From contig JAUXFS010000010.1 of NCBI GenBank assembly GCA_030622775.1, forward strand, positions 1 to 12,565: 12,565 bases of DNA, in the 5' to 3' direction. The notes under the pieces are model-generated. The model was not told the DNA's origin. It saw nothing but the letters and a program-made list of their open reading frames with translations, and searched no databases. Of this stretch, positions 6,447-12,565 are shown one piece after another. The first letter of the stretch is position 1, and each line of letters starts with the position of its first letter. Both the position numbers and the translations under genes were made by a program. Origin of the DNA: Rhodospirillales bacterium. Its GTDB lineage: Bacteria; Pseudomonadota; Alphaproteobacteria; Rhodospirillales; Defluviicoccaceae.

Positions 6447-7655
6447 TTACGCAGCGACGACGGCGCCCTCGGCGATCAGCTTTTCGATTTCCGCCCGGTC
6501 GTAGCCGTTTTCGCCGAGCACCTCGCGGGTGTGCTGACCGAGAACCGGTGCGCCACGGACAATCCCGCCCGCGGTCTCGGAGAACTTGACCGGCAGCCCC
6601 AGGGTCTGCACCGGACCGACACGGGAATGATCGACGGTGACCACCATGTCTCTCGCCCGTGTCTGCGGATCCGCGTGCATCTCGCCGACGTTCAGCACCG
6701 GGCCGGCGGGAACACGGGCGGCTTCCAGCCGCTCCAGCCAGTCGGCGGTGGTCCGGCGGGGAAAATATCGGCCCAGCGCCTCGGTCAACTCGCCGAGATG
6801 GGACATCCGCTGTGCATTACCGGCGCAGCGCGGCTCTGCCGCCAGGTCGGTCGCTTCGAGCACCTCGAGCAGGCGCAGCCAGTTGGCCTGGTTGGCGGCG
6901 CCGATGTTGATCCAGCCGTCGGCGGTCCGGAATGCCTGGTAGGGTGCATTGAGCGGATGCGCCGAGCCCATCGGGCCCGGCGATACGCCGGTGGCGAAGG
7001 CGATCGCGGACTGCCAGTAGGTGTGAACGATTCCCGCCTCGAACAGCGAGGTGTCGACCCGCTGGCCCTCACCGGTCCGAAGCCGGTGCGCGTAGGCGGC
7101 GGCGACCCCCATCGCGCCGAGAATGCCGGCGGTAATGTCGGTGATCGGCGCGCCGACCTTGACGGGTGGGCGGCCCGGCGCCTCGCCGGTGATGCTCATC
7201 AGGCCGCTCATCCCCTGGGCGATCAGGTCGAACCCGCCGCGCTCGGCATAGGGGCCGGTTCGCCCGAAACCCGAGATCTCGCAATAGATCAGGCCGGGGT
7301 TGTCGTGTTTCAGCGTCTCGTAACCGAGGCCGAACCGCTCCATGGTGCCGCGGCGATAGTTCTCGATGACCACGTCGGCCGTGCTCAGCAGCCGGCGCAG
7401 CACGGCTTTGCCGCCCGCGCTCTTGAGGTCCACGGCGATTCCGCGCTTGTTGCGGTTCATCATCAAGTAGGCGGCCGGCTCGCCGTCGATGTCCGGGGGC
7501 ACGAAACGGCGGGAATCGTCTCCCCCCGGCACCTTTTCCACCTTGATGACATCGGCGCCCATGTCGGCGAGCATCAGCCCGCAAACCGGCCCGGCCATGA
7601 TGTGCGCCAGTTCGATGACCTTGAGGCCGGCGAGGGGACCGCGGTTCGCCACCAT
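6447..7655 (-). CDS. CaiB/BaiF family III CoA-transferase
   Basis: A 402-residue family III CoA-transferase, the usual length. It would move CoA from an acyl-CoA donor to a free carboxylate via an aspartyl-CoA anhydride. Seen in order: GLKVIELAHIMAGP and ADMGADVIKVE (10-40), the N-terminal signature of the family; NRNKRGIAVDLKS (67-79); ADVVIENYRRGTMERFGL (93-110); ISGFGRTGPYAERGGFDLI (127-145); and the expected catalytic Asp D173 in APITDITAG. I place the start at ATG 7655: the frame stays open 79 codons further upstream, but only in an Arg/Pro-rich sequence that overlaps the preceding gene. This ATG lies one base after the TGA of the crotonase-family gene (TGAGATG), which implies translational coupling. 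It is the last gene of the TRAP operon. The carboxylate acted on is unknown; formyl-, carnitine- and itaconate/succinyl-type transferases all share these motifs. Confidence 0.93.
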   Translation of the reverse strand: MVANRGPLAGLKVIELAHIMAGPVCGLMLADMGADVIKVEKVPGGDDSRRFVPPDIDGEPAAYLMMNRNKRGIAVDLKSAGGKAVLRRLLSTADVVIENYRRGTMERFGLGYETLKHDNPGLIYCEISGFGRTGPYAERGGFDLIAQGMSGLMSITGEAPGRPPVKVGAPITDITAGILGAMGVAAAYAHRLRTGEGQRVDTSLFEAGIVHTYWQSAIAFATGVSPGPMGSAHPLNAPYQAFRTADGWINIGAANQANWLRLLEVLEATDLAAEPRCAGNAQRMSHLGELTEALGRYFPRRTTADWLERLEAARVPAGPVLNVGEMHADPQTRARDMVVTVDHSRVGPVQTLGLPVKFSETAGGIVRGAPVLGQHTREVLGENGYDRAEIEKLIAEGAVVAA

Positions 7656-7656
7656 C

Positions 7657-8436
7657 TCAGCGCCCCTCGAATTCGGGTGTCCTCTTGAGCAGGAACGACC
7701 GGTAGCCGATCTGAAAATCCTCGGTTCCGTAGCACGCGTAGCCCTCGTCCCGTTCCTCCTCGGTGAGCGGTCCCGGCCGCTCCAGGCGGCGCAGGAACTT
7801 CTTGTGCCAGCGGGCGACCAGCGGTGCGCCGGCGGCGATCCTCCCCGCGGTTTCGTACGCCTCGGCCTCGACCCGGTCATCGGCGACGACACGGGTGACC
7901 AGTCCCTTCTCCCGCGCTTCGTCGGCGCCGAACACCCGTCCCTCGAGCAGGATTTCCAGCGTCGTCGCCGCTCCCACCAGATCCCGCAATCCGGCGATTT
8001 CCGGGTACGCCATCACCAGTCCGAGGCGGTTGATCGGCACTCCGAAACGGCTCGATCGGCCGCAAACGCGGATATCGCACAGCGCCGCGATCTCGAGCCC
8101 GCCGCCGACGCATATTCCCTCAATGAGGGCGACGGTGGGATGCCGGCAGTCCTTCAACGCGCCCAGGGTCCGGTGCAGGATCTCGCCATAGGCCTTGGCC
8201 TGCTCGGGGTTCGAGCGCTCGGTGGTGAATTCCGAGATGTCGTTGCCCGGGCAGAAGGCCCTGCCGCCGGCGCCGCGCAGCACCAGGCAGCGGAGGTCGT
8301 CCTCGTCGGACAACGCCGCGATCACCTCGCCGAGCCGTCGCCACATCGGCTTGGTCATCGCGTTCAGCTTGTCGGGTCGGTTGAGGACGACCGTGGCGAT
8401 CGGCCCGTCACGGCGGACCAGGATGTGCTCTGACAT
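7657..8436 (-). CDS. Enoyl-CoA hydratase/isomerase (crotonase) family protein
   Basis: A 259-residue crotonase-fold protein, full length for the family. LNRPDKLNAMT (18-28) is the N-terminal signature, GRAFCPGNDISEF (58-70) holds the first oxyanion-hole strand, and EGICVGGGLEIAALCDIR (106-123) the second, with E115 at the position of the first catalytic Glu of hydratases. The second catalytic Glu, expected in an FGxPE context, is missing: the sequence reads FGVPINRLGL (131-140). The downstream glycine-rich PGxGGTQRL is also changed, to MAYPEIAGLRDL. A simple syn-hydratase is therefore less likely than an isomerase, racemase/dehydratase of CaiD type, or another CoA-thioester reaction. It starts at ATG 8436, 35 bases after the dctM stop, and is translationally coupled to the CoA-transferase. 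Together they suggest handling of an imported acid as its CoA thioester. Confidence 0.92.
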   Translation of the reverse strand: MSEHILVRRDGPIATVVLNRPDKLNAMTKPMWRRLGEVIAALSDEDDLRCLVLRGAGGRAFCPGNDISEFTTERSNPEQAKAYGEILHRTLGALKDCRHPTVALIEGICVGGGLEIAALCDIRVCGRSSRFGVPINRLGLVMAYPEIAGLRDLVGAATTLEILLEGRVFGADEAREKGLVTRVVADDRVEAEAYETAGRIAAGAPLVARWHKKFLRRLERPGPLTEEERDEGYACYGTEDFQIGYRSFLLKRTPEFEGR

Positions 8437-8471
8437 GGTTCAAATCCCCGCGAAACAGAAACGTTGGGCAA

Positions 8472-9755
8472 TCACCGATAGAACAGCTCGACCAGGCTCA
8501 TCGGGATCATCGGTAGATAGGTAACCATCATCAGCACCGCAAAAAGAACGCCGATGAAATAGATGTTCACCTTGCTGACCTCCCAGATGTTCGCCTTTGC
8601 GATCGAGCAGGCGGTGATCAGCACGCTGGCGACCGGAGGCGTTTGCTGGCCAATGCCCAGATTCAGGGTCACCACCAAGCCGAAATGCACCGGGTCGATA
8701 CCTACCGCCGAAATCAACGGCATGACGATCGGGACCACGAGAATGATTGCCGCCGCGGAATGGAGGAATAGACCGATCACCAGAAAAAAGATGTTCAGCA
8801 ACGCCAGAACCGCGTAGCGGTTGTCGGTGAACTCCAGGATGGCGATCGCCAGTTGCTGTGGAACCTGCATCTCGGTCAGGTAGACACCGACCAGCGCCGA
8901 GGCGGCGACCAGCAACATCACCACGGCGGTCTGCAAACCGCCTTCGATCATCGCTTCGCGCAGGAACCTCCAGTCCAGTTCGCGATAGATGCCGCCGCCA
9001 ACGACCAAGGCCGCCGCTACCGCCAGTCCGCCCCCTTCGGTCGCGGTCACCAGTCCGCTGAAGATACCGCCGAGGATGATCACCGGGAGGACGAGGGCCC
9101 AAATCGCCTCCTTGAACGTTCGCCAAATGTTGCTGAGCTGGAAAACCTCCTCGACCGGCCAGTTCTGTCGCCGCGCCATCCAGTAGGACACCAGCATCAT
9201 GCCGAGGCCGCCGAGGACGCCCGGGATGATCCCGGCGACGAAAAGTTGGACCACCGAACTGTCCGACATCACGCCGTAAAGGATCATCGGGATCGACGGC
9301 GGGATGATGACCGCGATCGTCGCCGCCGACGAGGTGACGGCGGCGGCGAACGCCTTGGGGTAGCCGCGCTGCTTCATCGCCGGGATCATGATCGATCCGA
9401 TCGCCGCAACGTCGGCGACCGCCGAGCCCGAGATCTCGGCGAAGAACATCGAAGCGCCGATATTTACCACCGCGAGACCGCCGCGGACGAACCCGAGCAG
9501 GGCCGAGGCGAAAGCGATCAGGCGGCGCGAAATGCCGGACGCATTCATGATCGCCCCCGCCAGGATGAACATCGGGATGGCAAGGAGCGGAAACTTGGTC
9601 GCGCCGTCGAACATGACCAGGGCGACATTGGGCAGGATGTCCGTTCCCTGACTGGCGACCATGGCGATCACGGCGACGACGCCGAGCGCAACGGCGATCG
9701 GGACGTTGATCAGGATCAGGGCGAACAGTCCCGCGATCATCAGCAGCAACGTCAT
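8472..9755 (-). CDS. dctM: TRAP transporter large permease (DctM type)
   Basis: A 427-residue integral membrane protein, the standard DctM length, carrying out sodium- or proton-driven uptake of the substrate delivered by the binding protein. About a dozen hydrophobic segments are visible. Family patterns include FPLLAIPMFILAGAIMNASG (54-73), FAEISGSAVADVAAIGSIMIPAM (104-126), SSAATIAVIIPPSIPMILYG (141-160), GLVTATEGG in the middle, and GQQTPPVASVL near the C-terminus. I chose the ATG at 9755, which overlaps the dctQ stop as ATGA. The frame is open 36 codons further upstream, but only as an Arg/Pro-rich out-of-frame reading of the dctQ 3' end. It is followed by the crotonase-family gene after 35 bases. 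TATEGG replaces the more usual TATEAA, a mild variation. Substrate specificity is not readable. Confidence 0.95.
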   Translation of the reverse strand: MTLLLMIAGLFALILINVPIAVALGVVAVIAMVASQGTDILPNVALVMFDGATKFPLLAIPMFILAGAIMNASGISRRLIAFASALLGFVRGGLAVVNIGASMFFAEISGSAVADVAAIGSIMIPAMKQRGYPKAFAAAVTSSAATIAVIIPPSIPMILYGVMSDSSVVQLFVAGIIPGVLGGLGMMLVSYWMARRQNWPVEEVFQLSNIWRTFKEAIWALVLPVIILGGIFSGLVTATEGGGLAVAAALVVGGGIYRELDWRFLREAMIEGGLQTAVVMLLVAASALVGVYLTEMQVPQQLAIAILEFTDNRYAVLALLNIFFLVIGLFLHSAAAIILVVPIVMPLISAVGIDPVHFGLVVTLNLGIGQQTPPVASVLITACSIAKANIWEVSKVNIYFIGVLFAVLMMVTYLPMIPMSLVELFYR

Positions 9756-10294
9756 TGCCGGGGGGGCTCCGGCTTCGGCGGCGGGGCGTCCGCGTGGACG
9801 ATCACCTCGCCGACGACGCCGTGAACGCGGCGCCAATAGCCGGGCAGGCTCAGCGCTTCGCAAACGATGAACAGGACCGCGCCGATCGGGATGACCGACT
9901 GGGTGACCTGGACCGAAACCTCGGGCAGGCTGACCAGGGTGTCACCCTCGAGCACCTGCACCACCACCCACCCGGTCCACGCCAGAACGATGAAGAAACC
10001 GAAGACGAAGACCTCCGCGACGGCGACCAGGACCATGCGCCAACCCCGGGGAACGGAGAGGATCAGGCTTTCGAAACCGATGTGTCCGCGCTTCAAGGCG
10101 GCCAGGGCGGCGCCGTAATAGGTCACCCAGGCGAGCAGGATCGACGCGACCTCGTCGTACCAGGCGAGCGAGGCGCCCGCCTTGCGGTAAATGACGGCGA
10201 CGATGACGACGGCGGTGAGGGTAACCATCAGCAGGATCAGGATGGCCTCGAGAACCACCTGCAGCCTCTGTTGCGCGCGAATCAACACGGGCAA
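9752..10294 (-). CDS. dctQ: TRAP transporter small permease (DctQ type)
   Basis: A 180-residue membrane protein with four hydrophobic segments at about 14-36, 48-67, 87-112 and 130-151, as expected for DctQ, which forms the membrane complex with DctM. WYDEVASILLAWVTYYGAALAALKRGHIGFE (45-75) carries the family pattern W-x-E/D-E...W...GA...G-HIG. The C-terminus is Pro-rich (PPPKPEPPRQ). The start appears to be TTG at 10294, preceded by AAGGG at five bases. GTG at 10288 is the alternative, and the nearby ATG at 10299 is out of frame and stops after five codons. It lies 84 bases after dctP, separated by a strong hairpin, and its stop overlaps the dctM start. Confidence 0.92.
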   Translation of the reverse strand: MPVLIRAQQRLQVVLEAILILLMVTLTAVVIVAVIYRKAGASLAWYDEVASILLAWVTYYGAALAALKRGHIGFESLILSVPRGWRMVLVAVAEVFVFGFFIVLAWTGWVVVQVLEGDTLVSLPEVSVQVTQSVIPIGAVLFIVCEALSLPGYWRRVHGVVGEVIVHADAPPPKPEPPRQ

Positions 10295-10343
10295 CCCATC
10301 CCTTGCCTGTTTCCGAAAGGAGTCATGTTCGAGGACGAAAGGC

Positions 10344-10368
10344 CCCGCCCCGGCCGAACCGGGGCGGG
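10344..10368 (-). terminator. Intercistronic stem-loop between dctP and dctQ
   Basis: A perfect 10-bp G+C-only inverted repeat: minus-strand CCCGCCCCGG, loop TTCGG, then CCGGGGCGGG. It is followed by GCCTTTCG, so the U-run is only three long. It lies 10 bases past the dctP stop and 49 bases before the dctQ start. This fits a leaky terminator or a 3'-end stabiliser that lets the binding protein be made in excess over the membrane subunits, a known arrangement in binding-protein transport operons. The differential expression itself is inferred. Confidence 0.7.
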
Positions 10369-10378
10369 TCCGGCTGGG

Positions 10379-11362
10379 TCAGGAACCGCTACCCAGACTG
10401 ATGGCTTTTTCGACCATTTCCTTGCCCCCGGGGACGGAACCGGCGAAGTCGTCGTAGATGCCTTTGCTGGCCGCGATGAACGCGGGCTTGTCCGGCTCGT
10501 TGACCTGCATTCCGCCGGCTTTGAGTTTCCCGAGCAGATCCGTCTCCATCGCCGCCGCCGTCTCGTAGACGTAGGCCTGGGTCTCCCTGGCGGTCTCCTC
10601 GAGGATCTGGCGGACATCGGCCGGCAGTTTTTCCCACGTTTTCGTGCCCACGGTGATGTACGCCGGGGTGTAGACGTGGCCGGTCAGCGACAGGTACTTC
10701 TGTACCTCCTGGAACTTGGCGCTGTAGATCTGGGCGAAGGGGTTCTCCTGGCCGTCGATGACGCCGGTCTGCAGCGCGGTGAACACCTCCGAGAACGACA
10801 TCGGGGTCGGGTTGGCGCCATAGGACTTGAACATCTTCACCCGCCAGGACCCCTTCGGCGTCCGCAGCTTGATCCCTTTCAGATCGGCCGGGACGTTGAT
10901 CGGCCGCTCGTTATTGGTGATGTGGCGAAACCCGTTCTCCCAGACGGCGAGGATCGTGTAGCCTTTGGCTTCCGCCGCCGGCGCGATCTTTTGCCAGAAG
11001 ATGTCCTTCTCGATCCGGCTCATGTGCTTCCGGTTCTTGACCAGATAGGGCATCTCGAACAGCCCGAACTCGTCGGCGACGGTGGACATGACCGTCGACG
11101 GCAGCGCGAAGTTGACCGTGCCCAGCTTCAGTTTCTGAAGCAGTTCCTTGTCCTTGCCCAACTGGCTCGAGCCAAAGGTCACCACCTTGGCCTTACCGGC
11201 GAGCTTTTCGTTGGCGCGCTTGGCGAACTCGGTGGCCGAAGCCTCGAACAGCGATCCCGGCGCGCCGACGTGGCCGAATTTGAGCTGGAGCTCCGCGGTC
11301 CAGGCCTTGCCCGCGATCATCGTGGCGAACAGCGCCACCGTCAGTAGTTTCAGAAATCTCAT
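10379..11362 (-). CDS. dctP: TRAP transporter substrate-binding protein (DctP type)
   Basis: A 327-residue periplasmic binding protein. Residues 1-23 form a signal peptide (MRFLK, a hydrophobic core LLTVALFATMIAG, then KAWTA before ELQLKFGH), and the mature part begins with the usual beta-strand. Family marks include FGSSQLGKDKELLQKLKLGTVNF (63-85), GIKLRTPKG (163-171) with R167 at the place of the Arg that holds the substrate carboxylate in DctP/SiaP proteins, and FTALQTGVIDGQENPF (194-209). The ligand is therefore probably an organic acid. ATG at 11362 has a very good ribosome binding site (GGGAGGG, four to five bases away), in keeping with high expression. It lies 77 bases after the aminotransferase gene and is followed by an intercistronic hairpin and then dctQ. 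The exact ligand cannot be deduced. Confidence 0.95.
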   Translation of the reverse strand: MRFLKLLTVALFATMIAGKAWTAELQLKFGHVGAPGSLFEASATEFAKRANEKLAGKAKVVTFGSSQLGKDKELLQKLKLGTVNFALPSTVMSTVADEFGLFEMPYLVKNRKHMSRIEKDIFWQKIAPAAEAKGYTILAVWENGFRHITNNERPINVPADLKGIKLRTPKGSWRVKMFKSYGANPTPMSFSEVFTALQTGVIDGQENPFAQIYSAKFQEVQKYLSLTGHVYTPAYITVGTKTWEKLPADVRQILEETARETQAYVYETAAAMETDLLGKLKAGGMQVNEPDKPAFIAASKGIYDDFAGSVPGGKEMVEKAISLGSGS

Positions 11363-11366
11363 ATTG

Positions 11367-11373
11367 CCCTCCC
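11367..11373 (-). promoter_or_regulatory. Strong ribosome binding site of dctP
   Basis: Minus-strand GGGAGGG followed by CAAT and ATG. This is the strongest Shine-Dalgarno match I noticed in the window. With the hairpin after dctP, it fits higher production of the binding protein than of the permeases. Confidence 0.6.
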
Positions 11374-11405
11374 ATCGGGTTTTTCGGTTTTGAAAGTTGT
11401 TATTG

Positions 11406-11422
11406 GGATCCGCTGGGGACCC
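11406..11422 (-). promoter_or_regulatory. Possible hairpin between the aminotransferase gene and dctP
   Basis: On the minus strand GGGTCC (11422-11417), loop CCAGC, then GGATCC (11411-11406) can pair over six bases with one G-U pair. No U-run follows, so a full terminator is unlikely. It could attenuate or process the transcript between the aminotransferase gene and the TRAP genes, or be chance. Confidence 0.25.
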
Positions 11423-11439
11423 GTGTCTTCAGACCATAT

Positions 11440-12565
11440 TTATGATACCACGCCTACTCGTGGGCGAACCCGATGTTCCGCCTCGCCGCCGCGGCCGGAA
11501 AGAAAGTCGAGAGCCGCCTGAACGCCGCCCTTGCCGTGCGGTACGCCCGCCCGCTCGAGGCCCATCTCGACCCCGGCGAGGGTGCCGGCCAGCATCAATT
11601 CGTTGAAGTTGCCGAGGTGGCCGATCCGGAACACCTTGCCCTGGACCTTGCCGAGGCCATTGCCGAGCGACATGTCGAAGCTTTCCAGCACCACCTTGCG
11701 GAAGGCATCGGCGTCGTGGCCGTCCGGCATCAGCACCGCCGTCAGCGAATTGCTGTACTCCCTCTCGTCGAGGCAAAGAAGCTCGAGGCCCCAGGCGCGC
11801 ACCGCTCGACGGGTCGCCTCGGCGAGACGGGCGTGGCGGGTGAACACCGCCTCCAGGCCCTCCTCGAGCAGCATCCGGATCGCTTCGCGCAGCCCGAACA
11901 GCAGGTTGGTCGCCGGCGTATAGGGGAAGAAGCCCGACTCGTTGGCCTTCAGCATCTCCCGCCAGCCCCAGTAGGAGCGGGGCAGCCCGGCGGTTTCCGA
12001 GGCTTTCAGCGCCTTTTCGCTGATCGCGTTGAAGCTCAGTCCCGGCGGCAGCATCAGGCCCTTCTGCGAACCGGCCACCGTGACGTCGACGCCCCATTCC
12101 CGATGCCGGTAATCGATCGAGGCCAGGGAGGATATGGTATCGACCATCAGCAGCGCCGGATGGCCGGTTCGGTCGATGGCTTCGCGCACCTCCGCCAGGC
12201 GCGAGGTCACGCCGGTCGATGTCTCGTTGTGAACGAAGCAGACCGCCTTGACGTCGTGACTCCGATCCGCGGCGAGTTTCTCTTCCACCGCGTCGGGCGA
12301 GACGCCATGCCGCCAATCCCCCGGAATGAAATCGATCTCCAGCCCGAAGCGTCCGGCCAGTTGCCGCCATATCGTCGCGAAGTGCCCGGTCTCGAACATC
12401 AACACCCGGTCGCCCGGAGACAACACGTTGACCAGGGCCGCCTCCCAGGCGCCGGTACCGGAAGCGGGGTAGATCACGACCGGTCCATCGGTCTGGAAGA
12501 TCGCCTTCAGCCCGGCGAGGACCTCGCGGGTCATCTCCACGAATTCGGGGCCGCGATGGTCGATC
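11440..12565 (-). CDS. Serine-glyoxylate-type class V aminotransferase (5' end cut by window)
   Basis: A PLP-dependent fold-type I aminotransferase of the serine-glyoxylate/alanine-glyoxylate group, cytoplasmic. The gene is incomplete: an internal GTG at 12540 is not the start, because the frame continues to the window edge and reads IDHRGPEF just before it, which matches the family sequence upstream of this point. About 374 codons are present and roughly 20 residues are missing. Counting from that GTG as residue 1, SGTGAWE (27-33) is the cofactor phosphate loop, HNETSTGVTS (104-113) and MVDTISS (132-138, D134 to the pyridine N) are conserved, and SQKGLMLPPG (158-167) holds the Schiff-base Lys K160. 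The C-terminal block GKVFRIGHLGNFNE is also typical. The last ~15 residues (Arg/Val-rich) extend past the usual end. It lies 77 bases before dctP and probably heads this operon. The amino donor could be serine, alanine or a related amino acid. Confidence 0.92.
   Translation of the reverse strand, partial: IDHRGPEFVEMTREVLAGLKAIFQTDGPVVIYPASGTGAWEAALVNVLSPGDRVLMFETGHFATIWRQLAGRFGLEIDFIPGDWRHGVSPDAVEEKLAADRSHDVKAVCFVHNETSTGVTSRLAEVREAIDRTGHPALLMVDTISSLASIDYRHREWGVDVTVAGSQKGLMLPPGLSFNAISEKALKASETAGLPRSYWGWREMLKANESGFFPYTPATNLLFGLREAIRMLLEEGLEAVFTRHARLAEATRRAVRAWGLELLCLDEREYSNSLTAVLMPDGHDADAFRKVVLESFDMSLGNGLGKVQGKVFRIGHLGNFNELMLAGTLAGVEMGLERAGVPHGKGGVQAALDFLSGRGGEAEHRVRPRVGVVS

Noticed and set aside
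6426..7688. 420-codon plus-strand open frame opposite the CoA-transferase gene
   Set aside because: It is an antisense shadow of a complete CaiB/BaiF gene with intact catalytic Asp, and it has no recognisable domain of its own.
7656..7892. 79-codon upstream extension of the CoA-transferase gene
   Set aside because: The extension reads Arg/Ser/Pro-rich sequence inside the crotonase-family gene. The ATG at 7655 right after the TGA begins exactly where family similarity starts.
8853..9824. 323-codon plus-strand open frame opposite dctM
   Set aside because: It is extremely rich in Asp, Arg and His with no fold-like pattern, and dctM on the other strand is unambiguous.
9756..9863. 36-codon upstream extension of dctM
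   Set aside because: It overlaps the dctQ 3' end in another frame and is Arg/Pro-rich. The ATGA overlap start at 9755 gives the standard protein length and a normal first membrane segment.
9755..11347. 530-codon plus-strand open frame opposite dctQ and dctP
   Set aside because: It is antisense to two well-supported genes. Its sequence is low-complexity Asp/Arg/Gly/His-rich, as expected from the reverse reading of G+C-rich codons, and no family pattern is visible.
11443..11450. TGATACCA next to the aminotransferase stop as a fourth copy of the sulfotransferase-end repeat
   Set aside because: Only eight bases match, on the opposite strand relative to the gene, and an 8-mer can easily occur by chance in a window of this size.
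12540..12540. GTG at 12540 as the aminotransferase start
   Set aside because: The frame continues to the window edge and reads IDHRGPEF, matching the conserved family sequence before this point, so the GTG codes for an internal Val.

Overview
The window looks like part of a G+C-rich proteobacterial genome, most likely an alphaproteobacterium of the Rhodospirillales/Rhodobacterales type. The reasons are the strong G/C bias at third codon positions over most of the window, ATGA-type gene overlaps, a TRAP transporter operon, and the gene families present (bacterial ELM1-like protein, PAPS-type sulfotransferases, serine-glyoxylate-type aminotransferase). The assignment rests on gene content and composition; no rRNA or other marker gene is present.

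Left part (about 1-6380) is a glycan- or small-molecule-modification island. It holds a 2OG-Fe(II) oxygenase (251-937, minus), three PAPS-dependent sulfotransferases (1219-2184 plus, 3213-4160 minus, 5421-6380 minus), a GT8-like glycosyltransferase (2224-3114 minus) and an ELM1-family GT-B-like protein (4259-5398 minus). The first two sulfotransferases are close paralogues that align without gaps. The third is more distant and has Asn where the other two have the presumed catalytic His. All three stop codons lie inside a shared TGATAYCAA sequence. The first ~1.6 kb, including the 5' third of the first sulfotransferase, is clearly poorer in G+C than the rest, which suggests a recent arrival or a mosaic boundary. 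The likely joint role is building and sulfating a cell-surface glycan or glycolipid, but no flippase, polymerase or PAPS-synthesis gene is in the window.

Right part (about 6447-12565) is a catabolic operon, all on the minus strand. In transcription order it runs: serine-glyoxylate-type class V aminotransferase (cut by the window end), TRAP binding protein dctP, a strong intercistronic hairpin, TRAP small and large permeases dctQ and dctM (overlapping by ATGA), an enoyl-CoA hydratase/isomerase-family protein, and a CaiB/BaiF family III CoA-transferase that starts one base after the preceding stop codon. The simplest reading is uptake of an organic acid by the TRAP system, activation by CoA transfer and processing by the crotonase-fold enzyme. 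The substrate cannot be read from sequence.

No tRNA, rRNA, CRISPR array, transposase or phage gene was seen. The long plus-strand open frames opposite the minus-strand genes (for example 4241-5530, 6426-7688, 9755-11347) are antisense shadows and were left out.
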